Source of the DNA: Odontocerum albicorne
Lineage: Eukaryota; Arthropoda; Insecta; Trichoptera; Odontoceridae
DNA length: 64,000 nucleotides
Assembly (NCBI GenBank): GCA_949825065.1
Contig: OX463846.1
Location: 19,660,421-19,724,420, forward strand
Direction of reading: 5' to 3'
A program made the translations under genes and the position numbers. Shown here in pieces: positions 1 to 11,264 of the stretch. The notes under the pieces are model-generated. The model ran no database searches. It was not told the origin of the DNA and saw only the letters and a list, made by a program, of their open reading frames with translations. Numbering within the stretch: position 1 is the first letter of the stretch; each line of letters opens with the position of its first letter.

Positions 1-1059
1 GCTGTCGCAAAGGGTTAATGGCACGTGTGATTGTGTGGAAAGTTATAGCCGTAAGTACATACTCACCAACGAGACATAAATAATTCAATTATACTGCGAA
101 GCTTACTAATACTTCCAATACAGCCCTGACGGTCGAGTTCTGCTAAAGCTTCGTGTGGGAGGTGGAACTCAAGTTTAAACGCGAGATAGTATGTATAACA
201 AAATTATTTTAGCTCAAAGACACTCGGTAATGACGAGAAATTTAAATAAGACTGCTGAATATTATACGCATTTTATTCCTTTTTTTAAGGTCACAATTCA
301 AACTTACCGACTGTTAAGTAAGAAATACAATATAGGCATAAAGTAATTATCATAATTCTTAGTTTAATAAAAAAAAAGTTTCTTTCTTAGGATTCTTCTA
401 GTAAAATGGTTTAATGACTTCTAGAGAAGATTCTAAATTCACATGCAATTTTCCAAACCATGTTTAATTTTGTTATAAATATTTAATCATTCCATTCATG
501 ATCGATACTTACCTAAAAAATATATCCAATACTTTTATGAAATCAACTTAATTAAATTGAAGTAGTCTAAAATCTTACTGTGTGGATTATAGGAGCATGT
601 CTAGTGAGGTTGTGGGTTACGATTTTCAAAGTTAAGGACTAATAAAGATAATAGAACAGAGATACTTTTTTCTTATTTAGAACGAAAAATAGGACCAACA
701 TCAAAGGTCTTATTAAAAATATATAAGAAAATCTTTTTACGCTATAAGCTCTCATAACATGATCTAGAATACGAATCTACAAAATTTGTATTGGAAGAAT
801 GCAATCAAAGGTTATTCAAATCTAACGACGTGTATGTGTGAACACTGAAAAATGAAAAACGTGTGAGCCGAAGAAATAATAAGATGGGAAAAGTGAAGAA
901 AGCAAAACTAATTTCCGACAAAGTTTGAATGAAACAATCATGTATCTTACTTTACTTCGATGCAAACCGCTGACAGCTGACTACCAACAATACTTACGTA
1001 AGCTGGAAGTCAACGTCCCAGGAATTATTAGAAGATACCGAAAGTGATAGAACCTATTC
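1..1059. other. AT-rich stretch, nothing recognised
   Basis: No long open frame, inverted repeat or familiar transposon sequence was seen in this stretch on either strand. Confidence 0.5.
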
Positions 1060-1190
1060 TTAAAAAAAACTTCCGTTCAGTTCGATAACATCACTACCTA
1101 CGCTTCAAAGGAGATAACATAAGACCCATCCAGCGCGATCAACATTAAAATATTGAAATCTTAATTTATTATGAGAGCGATTAGGTAGTG
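1060..1190 (+). repeat. Diverged dispersed repeat, copy 1
   Basis: The segment resembles 12290-12420. Both have a CAGTTCG-like start, then a 'CATYCAGCGYGATC' core, then 'ATAnnGAAATCTT' and a short AT run ending near GCG. The identity of the repeat is unknown. It could be the end of a non-autonomous transposon. Confidence 0.35.
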
Positions 1191-1194
1191 TATA

Positions 1195-1879
1195 TGAGGG
1201 TGATAAAAAAATAACGAGATTTTTTTTTATTTGGCGGGCTGTTTGTTTTTAATTGAGCGCATTTTTTTCCTCACGTTGGCGACACTGTGATGTACGTTTC
1301 AATTCTCAGCCATATTTGATGGACAGTTTGTGTTTGATAGGCAAATTATTTACGTTTTGTTTGACAGGCAAATTATTTGCATTTTGGCACGTTTGCGATA
1401 TTTTCATTTTAAAAATGATTCATTAAGGTTTTACACCGTTTGCGTGAGGCAATCCGAAGAAAACGATCAGAATTATGGTCAAACAATTCCTGGATTTTGC
1501 ACTACGATAATGGACCGCTTCACACTTCACTACTAATTCGTGAATTTTTGGCCAAACCCAACACCGTCGTGATACTATAAGCCACCGTATTGACCAGATA
1601 TGACCCTCTGTTTTTTTCCTGTTCCCGAAGATAAAGAGGACATTGAAAGGACAACGTTTGGCGACCATAGAGAAGATAAAGGCTAAATCAACGGGTGTGC
1701 TAAAGGCTATCCCAAATAAAGCGTTGCAAAAATGTTTTGCGGATTGGAAAAAACGGTGGCTAAAGTGTATTTTACTATCCTATGGGAACTACTTCGAAGG
1801 GGGCAATATTAATATTAATGATTAAATAAATACTTTTTGACAATATTGAAGTCTCGTTATTTTTTGAAAAAACCTCGTG
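1195..1879 (+). mobile_element. Internally deleted mariner (family C)
   Basis: Imperfect terminal inverted repeats bound the segment. The left end (about 1195-1222) and the reverse complement of the right end share GAGG and an AAAAAATAACGAGA core. Coding sequence for a mariner transposase C-terminus lies in the second half, so most of the transposase gene has been deleted. It directly abuts another mariner end at 1881. Boundaries are approximate because the TA target duplication is not clean. Confidence 0.6.
1440..1825 (+). pseudogene. Mariner transposase C-terminal remnant (family C)
   Basis: In the frame containing AAT TCC TGG at 1485 the sequence reads NSWILHYDNGPLHTSLLIRE, which is the second-aspartate block (LHxDNAPxHTS) of a mariner DD34D transposase. 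After a stop and frame changes, a later frame gives QRLATIEKIKAKSTGVLKAI and then KCFADWKKRW, the usual mariner C-terminus (KRFATIEEIK...CFEDWKKRW). The gene ends at a TAA at 1823. The N-terminal DNA-binding half and the first catalytic aspartate are missing. It is dead, with at least one stop and two frame shifts. Confidence 0.7.
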
Positions 1880-1880
1880 A

Positions 1881-2327
1881 CACATCGATCAATAAGTCCC
1901 AGGACTCACCAACATATGGCGCCTCTAAAAACAAATCCATACCATTCTCAGTTAGTACTAACCTTTAGAAGGTACGTGTCAAACTTTCATGACATTCCGA
2001 CATGGTGTCATTGAGTATCAGTGGTTTGGTCTTGGCGTCTGGACATTAACATTAGGTCTTTACCGAAATTGTACGGTTAAAAATACAAGCAGCTTACATG
2101 AGGCATGTTCGTGGAACCTTAGGAGTTATGTTAAGAGACATACAGCGAAATTAAATAGACACGTCGATTGGAAAGGCCAACAAAGGTGTGGAATTGTCGG
2201 ATGAAGGAACTGTACGAGGATAGACTTCAGGTGGACTAGGGAACCAGACACGAGAATAAATAGAACTGACTCTCCTGGAGGAGTACCATGGCAATGCTAC
2301 AGCTCGAATTCTGACGGAAACATAATA
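1881..2327 (+). mobile_element. 5' part of a family A mariner, truncated
   Basis: The left end (ACATCGATCAATAAGTCCCA) matches the inverted right end of the family A element at 4106-4145. Positions 1895-2030 run parallel to 2344-2475 as a direct repeat of about 90% identity by eye, including a conserved ATGGTGTCATTGAG start region at 2004. After about 2045 the sequence leaves the mariner and I do not recognise it. It stops where the next copy begins, so it may have been cut by that insertion. Confidence 0.6.
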
Positions 2328-3467
2328 CATCAATCAACAATTTCCTGGACTAACCAACAGATGGCGCCTCTAATAACAAATCCATACCATTCTCAGTTAG
2401 TACTAACCTTTAGAAGTAACGTATCAAACTTTCATGACATTCCGACATTGTGTCATTGAGTTACAGTGATTTTAAAGACGCTACTTTTGCTATTCTCAAA
2501 ACAATGAAAAAAAAACGAATTTCGTGCGTTGATAAAACATTGCTTTTTACTGGGAAAAATACCGTTCAATCTCAGCAATGGCTTGAAAAGTGTTATCCGG
2601 GCTCTGCTCCGTCGAAAACAACCATTTGTCGGTGGTATGTTGATTTCAAACGCGTTCGTACAGACACAAATGATGCTAAACGCTCTGGTCGTCCAAATGA
2701 GAATGTTACACCAGAAAACATAAAAAAAAACTCAAAATCGTGATGGATAATCGTAAAGTAAAGTTCCGTGAGATAGCTGACATCCTGAAGATATCATTTG
2801 GTAGTGTTTACACTATTTTGCATGAACATTTGGTCATGAAAAACTTTTTTCGAAATGGGTGCCGCGTTTGCTCACAATGGAACATACACAACAACGCATC
2901 GATGATTCAGAGCGCTGTTTGGCACTGTTTACGCGAAATAAACAGGAGTTTTTGCATCGGTATGTGACAATGGATGAAACTTGGATCCACCACTATACTC
3001 CAGAATCAAATCGGCAGTCAGCTGAGTGGAGAGCAGCCGGTGAAAGTCGTCCGAATCGACCAAAAACTCAACAGTCGGCCGGGAAGGTTATGGCCTCCGT
3101 ATTTTGGGATGCGCATGGTATAATGTTCATCGATCACCTTGAAAAGGTAAAAACCATCAATAGCGAATATTACATAGCGTTATTGGAGTGTTTGAAGGCA
3201 GAAATTGCAAGAAAATGGCCCCATATGAAGAAGAAAAGAGTTCTCTTTCATCAGGACAATGCACCGTGTCACAAGTCGATGGTAACGATGGCCAAATTGC
3301 ATGAGTTGAACTTCGAATCGCTTCCGCACCCATCGTATTCTCCAGATTTGGCCCCTAGCGACTATTGGCTGTTCGCAGACCTCAAAAAGATGCTCCAAGG
3401 AAGAGATTTGGCTCCAATGAAGAAGTGATTGCCGAAACTAACGCCTATTTTGAAACCAAAGATACTA

Positions 3468-3992
3468 CCTTGATCAAAAAGTTTTAGGACTTCATAAAAT
3501 CGAACATACAAGTTTATTCATCAAAATCGATATGGTCCCCTTCAAAGTACTCCCCATCGACTGCAACGCACTTACGCCAGCGCTTGATCCAATCCTCGAA
3601 ACACCGCTGGTACTCAATTTTCGGTATGTCCATCGGTTTTCGACTGTCACTGCGTTCGTCATCCTCGACCGACTCACGACCACTTTTGAAGCGTTCGTGC
3701 TACCGAAAAACACTTCTCCAACATTTCCAAGGTCTGCGGACCGTTAAATCCGTTTTTCACACAAAATTTAATGCAAACTCGTTGATGCACAGTTGATGTC
3801 ATTTTCAAACTTGTAAAAAATCGAAAACACGCACAAAGGTACAGCGTAACTTTTACAAATGTCAAGCTATGACGCTGAAATTTGGAGGGAAGTGTCAATG
3901 ATAGATGTGGTAACCTAACAAAAAAAAAAGAATTCCAATCGGGTGACTGACAGCGCCACACGGTGGCCGGCCCTAAAATTTTTTGATCAAGG
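3468..3992 (-). mobile_element. Internally deleted family B mariner nested in family A mariner
   Basis: Both ends carry CCTTGATCAAAAAGTTTTAG-like inverted repeats and are flanked by TA (3466-3467 and 3993-3994), a perfect mariner target duplication inside the family A transposase gene. The 525-bp element keeps only the two ends of its gene. It is the same family as 32197-33112. Confidence 0.85.
3514..3800 (-). pseudogene. Mariner transposase ends joined by deletion (family B)
   Basis: On the minus strand an ATG at 3800 starts MTSTVHQRVCIKFCVKNGFN followed by GPQTLEMLEKCF, a typical N-terminal HTH for this family. After a fusion point near 3655 the frame gives the C-terminal tail ending in DFDE and TAA at 3514. 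The entire catalytic core is missing, so it cannot make active enzyme. Confidence 0.7.
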
Positions 3993-4147
3993 TAGTAAAT
4001 CGATGTACACGGCTGGCATAGAAAAGTAAGGAAAGCGTTGGAATGAATGTATCGCTCCTGAAGGAGACTATGTTGATGAATAAAGAATAATTTTTGCAAA
4101 CAAATGTTGTTTCAAGTAGTTAGACCAGGGAATTATTGATCGATGTG

Positions 4148-5740
4148 TTACTTAAGTGTAAAAAAGTATAAAACGAAGGAACGTGATTCCAGGTTCCTAA
4201 TACTGGTCAGATTTGATTTAATCATACATTTGACAAATTATACAACTAATCAAAGCTAATACAATGGAGCTGGTTAAAAAATGTAAAAATACGAATAATA
4301 TAACTAAATAACTTAGTTTATCTATGTTTTCCTCGTTCTCATTATCCCACAACACGCAGTTCTTGAAATTTCTTAGTATTCATTGAAAACAATGCTAACA
4401 TACAATTTGTGACAATGGATTCGATTAATCATGGTATAAAGAGGAAAGAAGCCATAATTAATGTCGATTAGCAACAGCTTGCAAACAGTCACAATGGTCA
4501 CCTTGAATGAAGGTACAATGCCAATAGGAAAATCAATTTTAATCCTCTTAAATCTCAAGTCCCATTCGTCATGGAATCAAAGAGTTTCTTCATAGTTCCT
4601 GGATCTTAGCGGGGTCTGCATTTAAGTATGATGGCCTAGATTCTGGTTTCGATCATTATTTTGATATGGACTTGCCAGTATCACATTCATTCTCTAGACC
4701 ATCTTATGGCGTCTTCAGCGACTTTTTTTTTGTTTTTTCGGTATTTTGAATTATATTACGGAGAATATTTACTGAGATAGATCGTAAGATGTTTACCTGT
4801 GTTTTGTATTTATATACGTGTTTTGTATATTATCATCTTGGTTTGTAAACTCATATGTTTATTTTCAAATAAAATCTTTTTTTTTCTTCTTCTTAATAAC
4901 GGAAATACACTTTTGCTAGTTAACCCATGTGTTCTTATGTTTTTATTTAAATAATTAAAATCGGGTTCTACAAAGTTTATGTCTGAACAATAAATTCATT
5001 TTAGAAAATAAATTTTAATAATTTATTACTCACTGTGTATTAAATTTCAAGTAATTAACTTAACGCAATATTATTTCAAAACTAAAACGTATAAATTCTT
5101 GCACATATGATACGGCGCATGCTGGTAACTGAAGCGAATAATGTATTCTAGGACAGAAAGAAGTGAAGATCTGTCCTGTATCTACCTCGAAAGGGACATT
5201 GCAAGATGGTGGTGATTATATTATTCAGACGATTTCTGAAATTTTTTTGTAATCTTAAATATATTATAATAAGATTCAAAGAAAAATACTAAATTGATAA
5301 TTTGCAAATATATTCTCTTGAATATATAAACGACCTATAACGATTTTTTTAGAAAAAAAAAACGAACAAAGGAATAAAAATGTTTTTTTAAGCTTGAAAC
5401 GTGCGTTCAACATTAATACATTATATTGCTCATATATTATTTCTCCTTCTTAGAAATGAACAGAACTTATTAAAAGCATCAAAGAACATGGCTTAATTTA
5501 TGATAAACATTTTTAAAAATATCAACAGTTTCGTAGTTTAAAGGGCAAATAATATAAAAATGAAAACAGTTTTTTTAATCATGCATTATATTTTCATACA
5601 AAGAAAAAACATTCGGGTTAATACTGTTGTAAGTAAAAAATCAGGAAAAAATCAACATTTTTATATCTATAGCTGGTAAATAGGAAAGTTATTCAATATA
5701 TATTATTACACGAGAGCAATGTTATTATATGATACTTCTT
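4148..5740. other. AT-rich stretch, nothing recognised
   Basis: No coding remnant, inverted repeat or known transposon end was seen. Short homopolymer A and T tracts are common. Confidence 0.45.
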
Positions 5741-5769
5741 CTTCATTTTATTTTAGGCCTGTTGGCCTG

Positions 5770-6048
5770 TTATGTTCCTGCATCATTGTTTACCTCTTGT
5801 GACGTCGACTGCCAGCTGTCTTTCCATATTTTGGGAGGTCGTCCTGGAGGTCTGCTCGCTTGGGGGATACTGTTCCTGGCCATTCTTACGGCTCTTGGTT
5901 CCGCCATTCTGGATACGTGATCGTTCCAGAACCTTCTTCTCTGTCGTCCCCATCTGACAATATCTTCAACTTCGCACGTCCTTCGGATTTCTGTGTTTCG
6001 TACTCTATCACGAAGGGTTTTGCCAGCGATACTCCTGAGTACCTTAAT
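5770..6048 (-). pseudogene. LINE reverse transcriptase C-terminal fragment (RTE-like)
   Basis: The minus strand is open for about 92 codons without a stop, from 6048 to a TAA at 5770. It reads LRDRVRNTEIRRTCEVEDIV, then RWGRQRRRFWNDHVSRMAE, then PGRPPKIWKDSWQ. This is the C-terminal region found after the RT domain in RTE-type non-LTR retrotransposons ('RNxEIRxxxxVxDI...W..HV.RM...RPPGRPxxRW'). There is no ATG at its start, so it is easy to miss. No 5' part of the element is present, as expected for a 5'-truncated LINE insertion. Exact clade is uncertain. Confidence 0.7.
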
Positions 6049-6479
6049 TTATTATACCATATCACAAATATAAAAAAAAAACAACGGAGCAATTTAGTAT
6101 AAAACTTGACTGTATTGTAGGTGAAATAAAATAAACTAGCTAAATTAACTAACAACAAATAATGGTTGGGAAATATTGTTAATGGAGCAATTGTTGTGTT
6201 CTAGATTAATACTAAAACATAACGATGTAAGCGTTTAAAGTTTTATATGTATATGAAAGATCCCATAACTTTGGAAGTCATCAGTGTAGTTCCTCGTACT
6301 TATTTTTCACCCAGATGCTTTCAAGTGAGTGTGAATCTCTAAGATTCTCACTAACCAAATGTCAATTTCCAACGAATTTTTTTTATGAATTATTAATGCT
6401 CGATCCCGGTTTCCTTCGGGTGTATGTCAGGATAGGTGGAAATTGGTTTATGGCCGAGTTAGACCCAATGTTCATTTAT

Positions 6480-7125
6480 ATTGTACACTCACTCACTCAC
6501 ACACACATATACCTAAATACCATCGAGCCATCTTCGTGCGTGTTCTCATACAACTTCTACGATTTCTCCTACTTTCTACGTTTTCTTCTTTCAGAATATC
6601 ACTTATTTTATCCAACCTTACTTTCCTCTCACACACCTTCCCCTTACATCTGCACCGTATAGCTGTTTTGTAAGCCTTTCTTCATTCATTCATTCCACAT
6701 GATCAAACCATCTCAGCGTGCTCTTATTAATTTTACTTAACATATCAGCCTTACGTTCACATTCATCCCTTATAACTTTACTCTGTATTCTTCTCAATGC
6801 ACGTATTTCTACAAAATGTATTCGGCAATAAGTATTTTTCCACGTCCACGTTTCACTCCCATACATAAAAGTTAGCACCAAAATACTATTGTGGACGATC
6901 TTAGCAGATTTTAATACTGTCCGGATCGAGTATATAGTATGTTTTAGTGACCCATTGAATTTGTTCCCTATCGCTATACGCCGTTCCATATCCCTCTTAA
7001 CTCTTCCATCATCTGAGAACATACTATTCAAATAGCAGAATTCCTCAACATGCTACAGTTGTTCATTATTCACCCATATATCGCATTTACTTTTCATTTC
7101 ACACTTTTCTATCACCATTTATTTT
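6480..7125 (-). pseudogene. LINE reverse transcriptase C-terminal fragment
   Basis: Minus-strand reading from about 7125 gives 'VEEFCYL' then SMFSDDGRVKRDMERRIAIG, then KIVHNSILVLTFMYGSETW, ALRRIQSKVIRDECERKAD and STLRWFDHVE. These are the post-catalytic RT and C-terminal motifs (GSETW, ALRRI, LRWFGHVERM) of a common arthropod non-LTR retrotransposon. Past 6690 the frame shifts and the tail 'RLTKQLYGA...' continues to about 6480. Related fragments lie at 26640, 36360, 39350, 52040 and 63610. Confidence 0.75.
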
Positions 7126-7129
7126 ATTG

Positions 7130-7754
7130 TTTTATTTTAACATAGATGCAAATTAACCAAGTACTCGTATATTTTATCGGAAAAATAATATGACATCATC
7201 AGAAATATTCCAATTAAAACAATATTGTATGCATAGTTGACAGTTCGTTGAATAATAATAATTATTCTTACATTTGACAAACTAATAACGAGAATCACGA
7301 TTTCACAAAATATGAATCATAATCATTTAGACACATCACACACACGAGTTTCAAGAATAGTTTTCACGATTCGGTTACATCAAGGAGGGAATGAAAAAGT
7401 TGTATAACTTCCCTGAATATCTTGTAAGACAATTTTAGCGAATTTAAAAAAGCAATATAATATTTATTTTTTTCTTACTTTTCTTAAACTGTAAGTCGTA
7501 GGTTTTAATATTTTTCAATATTTCATCAAGTGCTGTTTGCAGTTGTGTGACAATACTTGTTTCAAGGGGTTTTCCTATATACGTACATACATACATAAAG
7601 CAAATGTTCAAATATCATCATTAATATATCTTATAAAACAAATATTGTGAGCCTTATGACTGTAATAATCATATACTCGCATGTACTCCAGTTGAGGTAT
7701 TTGTATGATTTAATAAATCCTATAGTGCATTCATACACTATTTTGATATACGTA
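7130..7754. other. AT-rich stretch, nothing recognised
   Basis: No coding or repeat structure was identified between the LINE fragment and the mariner stub. Confidence 0.4.
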
Positions 7755-7975
7755 TTAGGACCCAAAAGTTTCGGGCACAAGGATATAAAAAAAGAGGTGA
7801 TAAAATGAAACAATATACTGAGTCAGCCTGCAGTTCAATACATTTTTAGAACGATGAATTAATTTTTCTATACCACTGAAATAAATATTCTGAAGTTTTG
7901 TTGTAAATACTGCGGAGATCACTTCTTCGTCAATTTTATATTCTTTTCTACGCAAATCAGATTTCATTTTTTAAA
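7755..7975 (-). mobile_element. Mariner 3'-end stub (family E)
   Basis: The left border TTAGGACCCAAAAGTTTCGG follows a TA at 7753-7754 and looks like a mariner terminal repeat. The minus strand then encodes KSDLRRKEYKIDEEVISAV and 'IYFSGIEKLIHR', the mariner C-terminal pattern (RGKxFxxDEEVxxAV...FYxxGIEKLxxRW). Only about 220 bp of the 3' end is recognisable. No matching 5' terminal repeat was found nearby. Confidence 0.6.
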
Positions 7976-8710
7976 AATAAAAAAATTATCACTAGGAACC
8001 AGGTCGGATTTTTAGTTGCACAATGAAAAACCAAAGATTTTCATAAATGAAGCGTGGATACATATTGTATATATTATAATGATGCAATATGATAATCAAA
8101 TAGTGTAAATTAGTTTTTTATAAACTTTTTTATATGCATGACTGAAATTTGGTTTTCATAATTTACATTTTTTTAAATGAGGTTGATTAATATTATATGA
8201 GAATAAGTTTTCGACCTTTTGTAACATTCTTTTGGTAACCATTTATGTTACTCGGAGCAAACATAAAAAAAAGTTCATTCGAGAGAAATCCCACCACGGA
8301 TACGCTTTTAATTACACCCCGTTCCTCGGTGACAAGGAGTTAATTCAATAACGTAATTAGAGAAGTACAATATACACAATTACTCTGCTTCAGCCCCTTC
8401 GCTCGTAATGAAAAAGATAAAGCTTTCAGACATATCTGTATACTCGTACATACCGTAGTCTCTTGCCACGGAATAGAGCTTCAAATTCTTGGCAAATTAA
8501 GATTTCACGATGTTTTCATCGTAAATAAGCACTATTTACTTTCCTCGTTTGTCAAATGTGAACCATTATGGTTTGATTTTCAATAAAAGGATATAATTCA
8601 GCTCATTTAAAAAACTAACCATAAAAGGTTTTATTAAATACGATTATTATTGTTTCATTCAGACAAATATTACATCGTTCAATTTAAGGTTTCATTTAAG
8701 TACGCATTTA
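7976..8710. other. AT-rich stretch, nothing recognised
   Basis: A somewhat less AT-rich patch around 8280-8350 was noted. No feature can be assigned. Confidence 0.4.
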
Positions 8711-8714
8711 AAAT

Positions 8715-9290
8715 ATTTGTTTATTTATTTGACACTTCATTGCAAATACAATCAGGCGAGTTTAGTGCCAGGTGACAATATCTTCCAATTAACCAGACAA
8801 AAGTTAACAAAGCAACTTACATGGTCGCAAAAAATATTCAAATTTATGAAATTTATGGACATATACATATTCAAGTAGAAGTGAAATATCATCAATCAAA
8901 AGTAAAGGAAAGGATGGTGGAGAGGAAAGAAAAATCGGGAATGAAACACGTTATATTACTGACTATAAATTAAGAGTATTTTCAGTCACTTCTTAAAGCA
9001 TGCCAAGGACGGAGCGAGTCTAACATTGGTGTGTAACTGGTTCCAGAGTCTCACTGCATGGACAGTAAAAGACGACGTAAAAAAAAGAGCGGTGAACTGG
9101 GAAGATCAATAAACAATCTGTCTGAGCGTAGCGTAAGTCCATGATCGGAAAGACGCTGAAAATTATCGGCGAGATAAGAGGGGGCGGTGGGATACTTAAG
9201 GATATAATGCAATAGAGCTAGTATGTGAATTTGACGTCCATTTCTCACGTTCAACCTTCTGGTATGAAGTGATATGATCTTTAAGTTCTA
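8715..9290 (-). pseudogene. LINE 3' end: ORF2 C-terminus and 3' UTR
   Basis: From about 9290 the minus strand encodes SYHFIPEGLNVRNGRQIHIL, then LLHYILKYPTAPSYLADNFQ, 'HGLTLRSDRLF' and, after a frame shift, 'AVRLWNQL'. This is the extreme C-terminus of Jockey/CR1-like LINE ORF2 proteins (LNVR...HGLxLRS...VRLWNxLP). The 3' UTR runs to about 8715 and ends in an AAATAAATAAAC-like tail. The element is 5' truncated. Clade assignment is tentative. Confidence 0.65.
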
Positions 9291-9774
9291 GTTTTTTAAT
9301 AACTTCCGAGCAAATGGAATATGATATTGACGTCGTTTATCCTACGCACTAATTAAATTTGTCGAGCAAATACAATACATTGGACACTGTATATCACAAA
9401 TCATAATTCTAATAACTTATTAATCACTATAATTTATTGGGATGTATTGTACATCAGCTGGTTTCTATTTAGTTTTTTCAACTCCCTCAAACAACACAAT
9501 TAACAAAATACAATAATCTTAATGTAGCTATATGTTATATTAATTGTGTTGGGATACATTTTTCTATTCTTTCTTGTATTTTAGTGGTCACCAAGGTCAG
9601 ACTTTGTTCGAACAATTATCTTTCCTTTTGATTATCCATGCTGTCAATTAATGCATTACTAACCAAGTTATCAACTTTTACAAAGATGCTTCAAGAATTG
9701 GATAACTCGTCTAGGACAGATAGATATTACTTGTAAATACTCGTATATAGTCGCACACTCATTACAATGGTTCA
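9291..9774. other. AT-rich stretch, nothing recognised
   Basis: No feature supported. Confidence 0.4.
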
Positions 9775-10344
9775 TAAATTATTTTAAAATTCTAAGAAAG
9801 AAAAGCCTCAAGTTCCAATAACTCGTTAATAAATGCGAGATTTTCAAGTGCATGTTATAGGTCAGTTTGTTAATAGAATTTCTTGATATAAATTATTTTA
9901 AAATTCTAAGAAAGAAAAGTTTCAAGTTCCAATAACTCGTTAATAAATGCGAGATTTTCAAGTGCATGTTATAGGTCAGTTTGTTAATAGAATTTCTTGA
10001 TATAAATTATTTTAAAATTCTAAGAAAGAAAAGCCTCAAGTTCCAATAACTCGTTAATAAATGCGAGATTTTCAAGTGCATGTTATAGGTCAGTTTGTTA
10101 ATAGAATTTCTTGATATAAATTATTTTAAAATTCTAAGAAAGAAAAGCCTCAAGTTCCAATAACTCGTTAATAAATGCGAGATTTTCAAGTGCATGTTAT
10201 AGGTCAGTTTGTTAATAGAATTTCTTGATATAAATTATTTTAAAATTCTAAGAAAGAAAAGTCTCAAGTTCCAATAACTCGTTAATAAATGCGAGATTTT
10301 AAAGTGCATGTTATAGGTCAGTTTGTTAATAGAATTTCTTGATA
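9775..10344. repeat. 114-bp tandem repeat, five copies
   Basis: Five head-to-tail units start at 9775, 9889, 10003, 10117 and 10231, exactly 114 bp apart, ending at 10344. Copies differ by only a few bases (GCCTCAAG, GTTTCAAG or GTCTCAAG near unit position 30; TTTTCAAG versus TTTTAAAG in the last unit). Each unit holds a small inverted motif CTCGTTAATAAATGCGAG. No open frame crosses the units. High identity implies recent amplification or homogenisation. Confidence 0.95.
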
Positions 10345-11264
10345 ATTTATGTATAGTACATTATAAAATCATGTGTACTTTTATTTTCTTTCGGACTCAA
10401 TTTCTCGAAGACAGCACTTTACTTACTCGTACAATAATGCAGATATTACTAGGTCATTCTAATTTAAGACGGTGACATGTTGCCTGACCATAACACATTG
10501 AGATTAATCACGTTTCTCAATAAATTGTTATTGCGGCGCATTATTTATCTTTAATAAGACCTTTTCTCCTTCATTAGAATTTGCTATGTATTATATTTTT
10601 AACATTTTCAACAATTTCGGAGTTTGAAAAGATACCCTGTGTTAATAAGATAATTTAATACTCGTATTATTCGTGTACATGGTATAACATTGCTTGATAT
10701 TGATTTAAGAATATTTATTTAGATCAAATGTTCAATTGTACTTCCTTATCGAGAAGAATACTTAGAAAATTCACATCATAATATAATATTTAATATTACT
10801 CGTTCCACTTTCAGTTAACATGAGGTCTGAATACATTTAAGTTCCGCTTGTACAGTTTAAAAGAACCCGTTTTTAACATAAGTAACATTGGCGTCTACAT
10901 CATTCGTACTTATACGAAATATGTAATTTTCAGTCACGATCTAAATTTTCAGTCAAATATTCGGTTTCGATCATTCGTTTCATCTTTCTTTGAAAAAAAA
11001 AAAGGCATTTGAACTTATATACGCAAACAATAGCCAACCCAAATAATACCTGTTTTATCCCTTTGTGTGGGGTTGCGTAGAATGATTGTTTCAAGACGGA
11101 ATTAAATTATGAAATACACATTTTACTAGATTGGTATTGCACATTTGAGATATGTTTATTCAAATAAACCAAAAAAATATGTATTTTGTAATGGGCAACT
11201 CTTGCGTACAAGTATTCCTTTGATTCTTGAAATTTATTAATTCAACATCATTGACCACCGATGA
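10345..11264. other. AT-rich stretch, nothing recognised
   Basis: Two TACTCGTA motifs lie here (10424 and 10659). No gene or transposon was seen. Confidence 0.4.

Larger units (their letters stand above)
2447..4083 (+). pseudogene. Mariner DD34D transposase, broken (family A)
   Basis: Mariner transposases bind their terminal repeats with an N-terminal paired helix-turn-helix and move DNA by cut-and-paste into TA. The start ATG is lost here (TTG at 2447; the sister copy at 2004 keeps ATG). Frame 2450-2743 gives the HTH half with 'SAPSKTTICRWYVDFKR' and 'RSGRPNENVTPENIKK'. Frame 2859-3428 holds the catalytic half: D of VTMDETWIHHY, D of VLFHQDNAPCHKS, and D of SPDLAPSDYWLF, the last two separated by exactly 34 residues. 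Several frame shifts break it. The 3' end resumes after the nested mariner, with 'YTAGIEK' and 'KRWNECIA.EGDYVDE' before TAA at 4081. Confidence 0.85.
2328..4145 (+). mobile_element. Family A mariner, interrupted by a nested mariner
   Basis: Terminal inverted repeats begin CATCAATCAACAATTTCC at 2328 and CATCGATCAATAATTCCC on the other strand at 4145, next to a TA at 2326-2327 and a mutated TG at 4146-4147. The element carries a degraded transposase gene. A second mariner (3468-3992) sits inside it at a TA. Without that insert the element would be about 1.29 kb, the normal mariner length. Confidence 0.8.

Noticed and set aside
2859..3428. Intact mariner gene at 2859-3428
   Set aside because: Although open for 189 codons and containing all three Asp, it lacks the N-terminal DNA-binding half in frame and is cut by another mariner at 3468.
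6315..6673. Plus-strand frames over 6315-6673
   Set aside because: Antisense to the LINE C-terminus read on the minus strand; no independent support.
9775..10344. CRISPR-like array
   Set aside because: Units are directly adjacent with no variable spacers, and the sequence is animal nuclear DNA.
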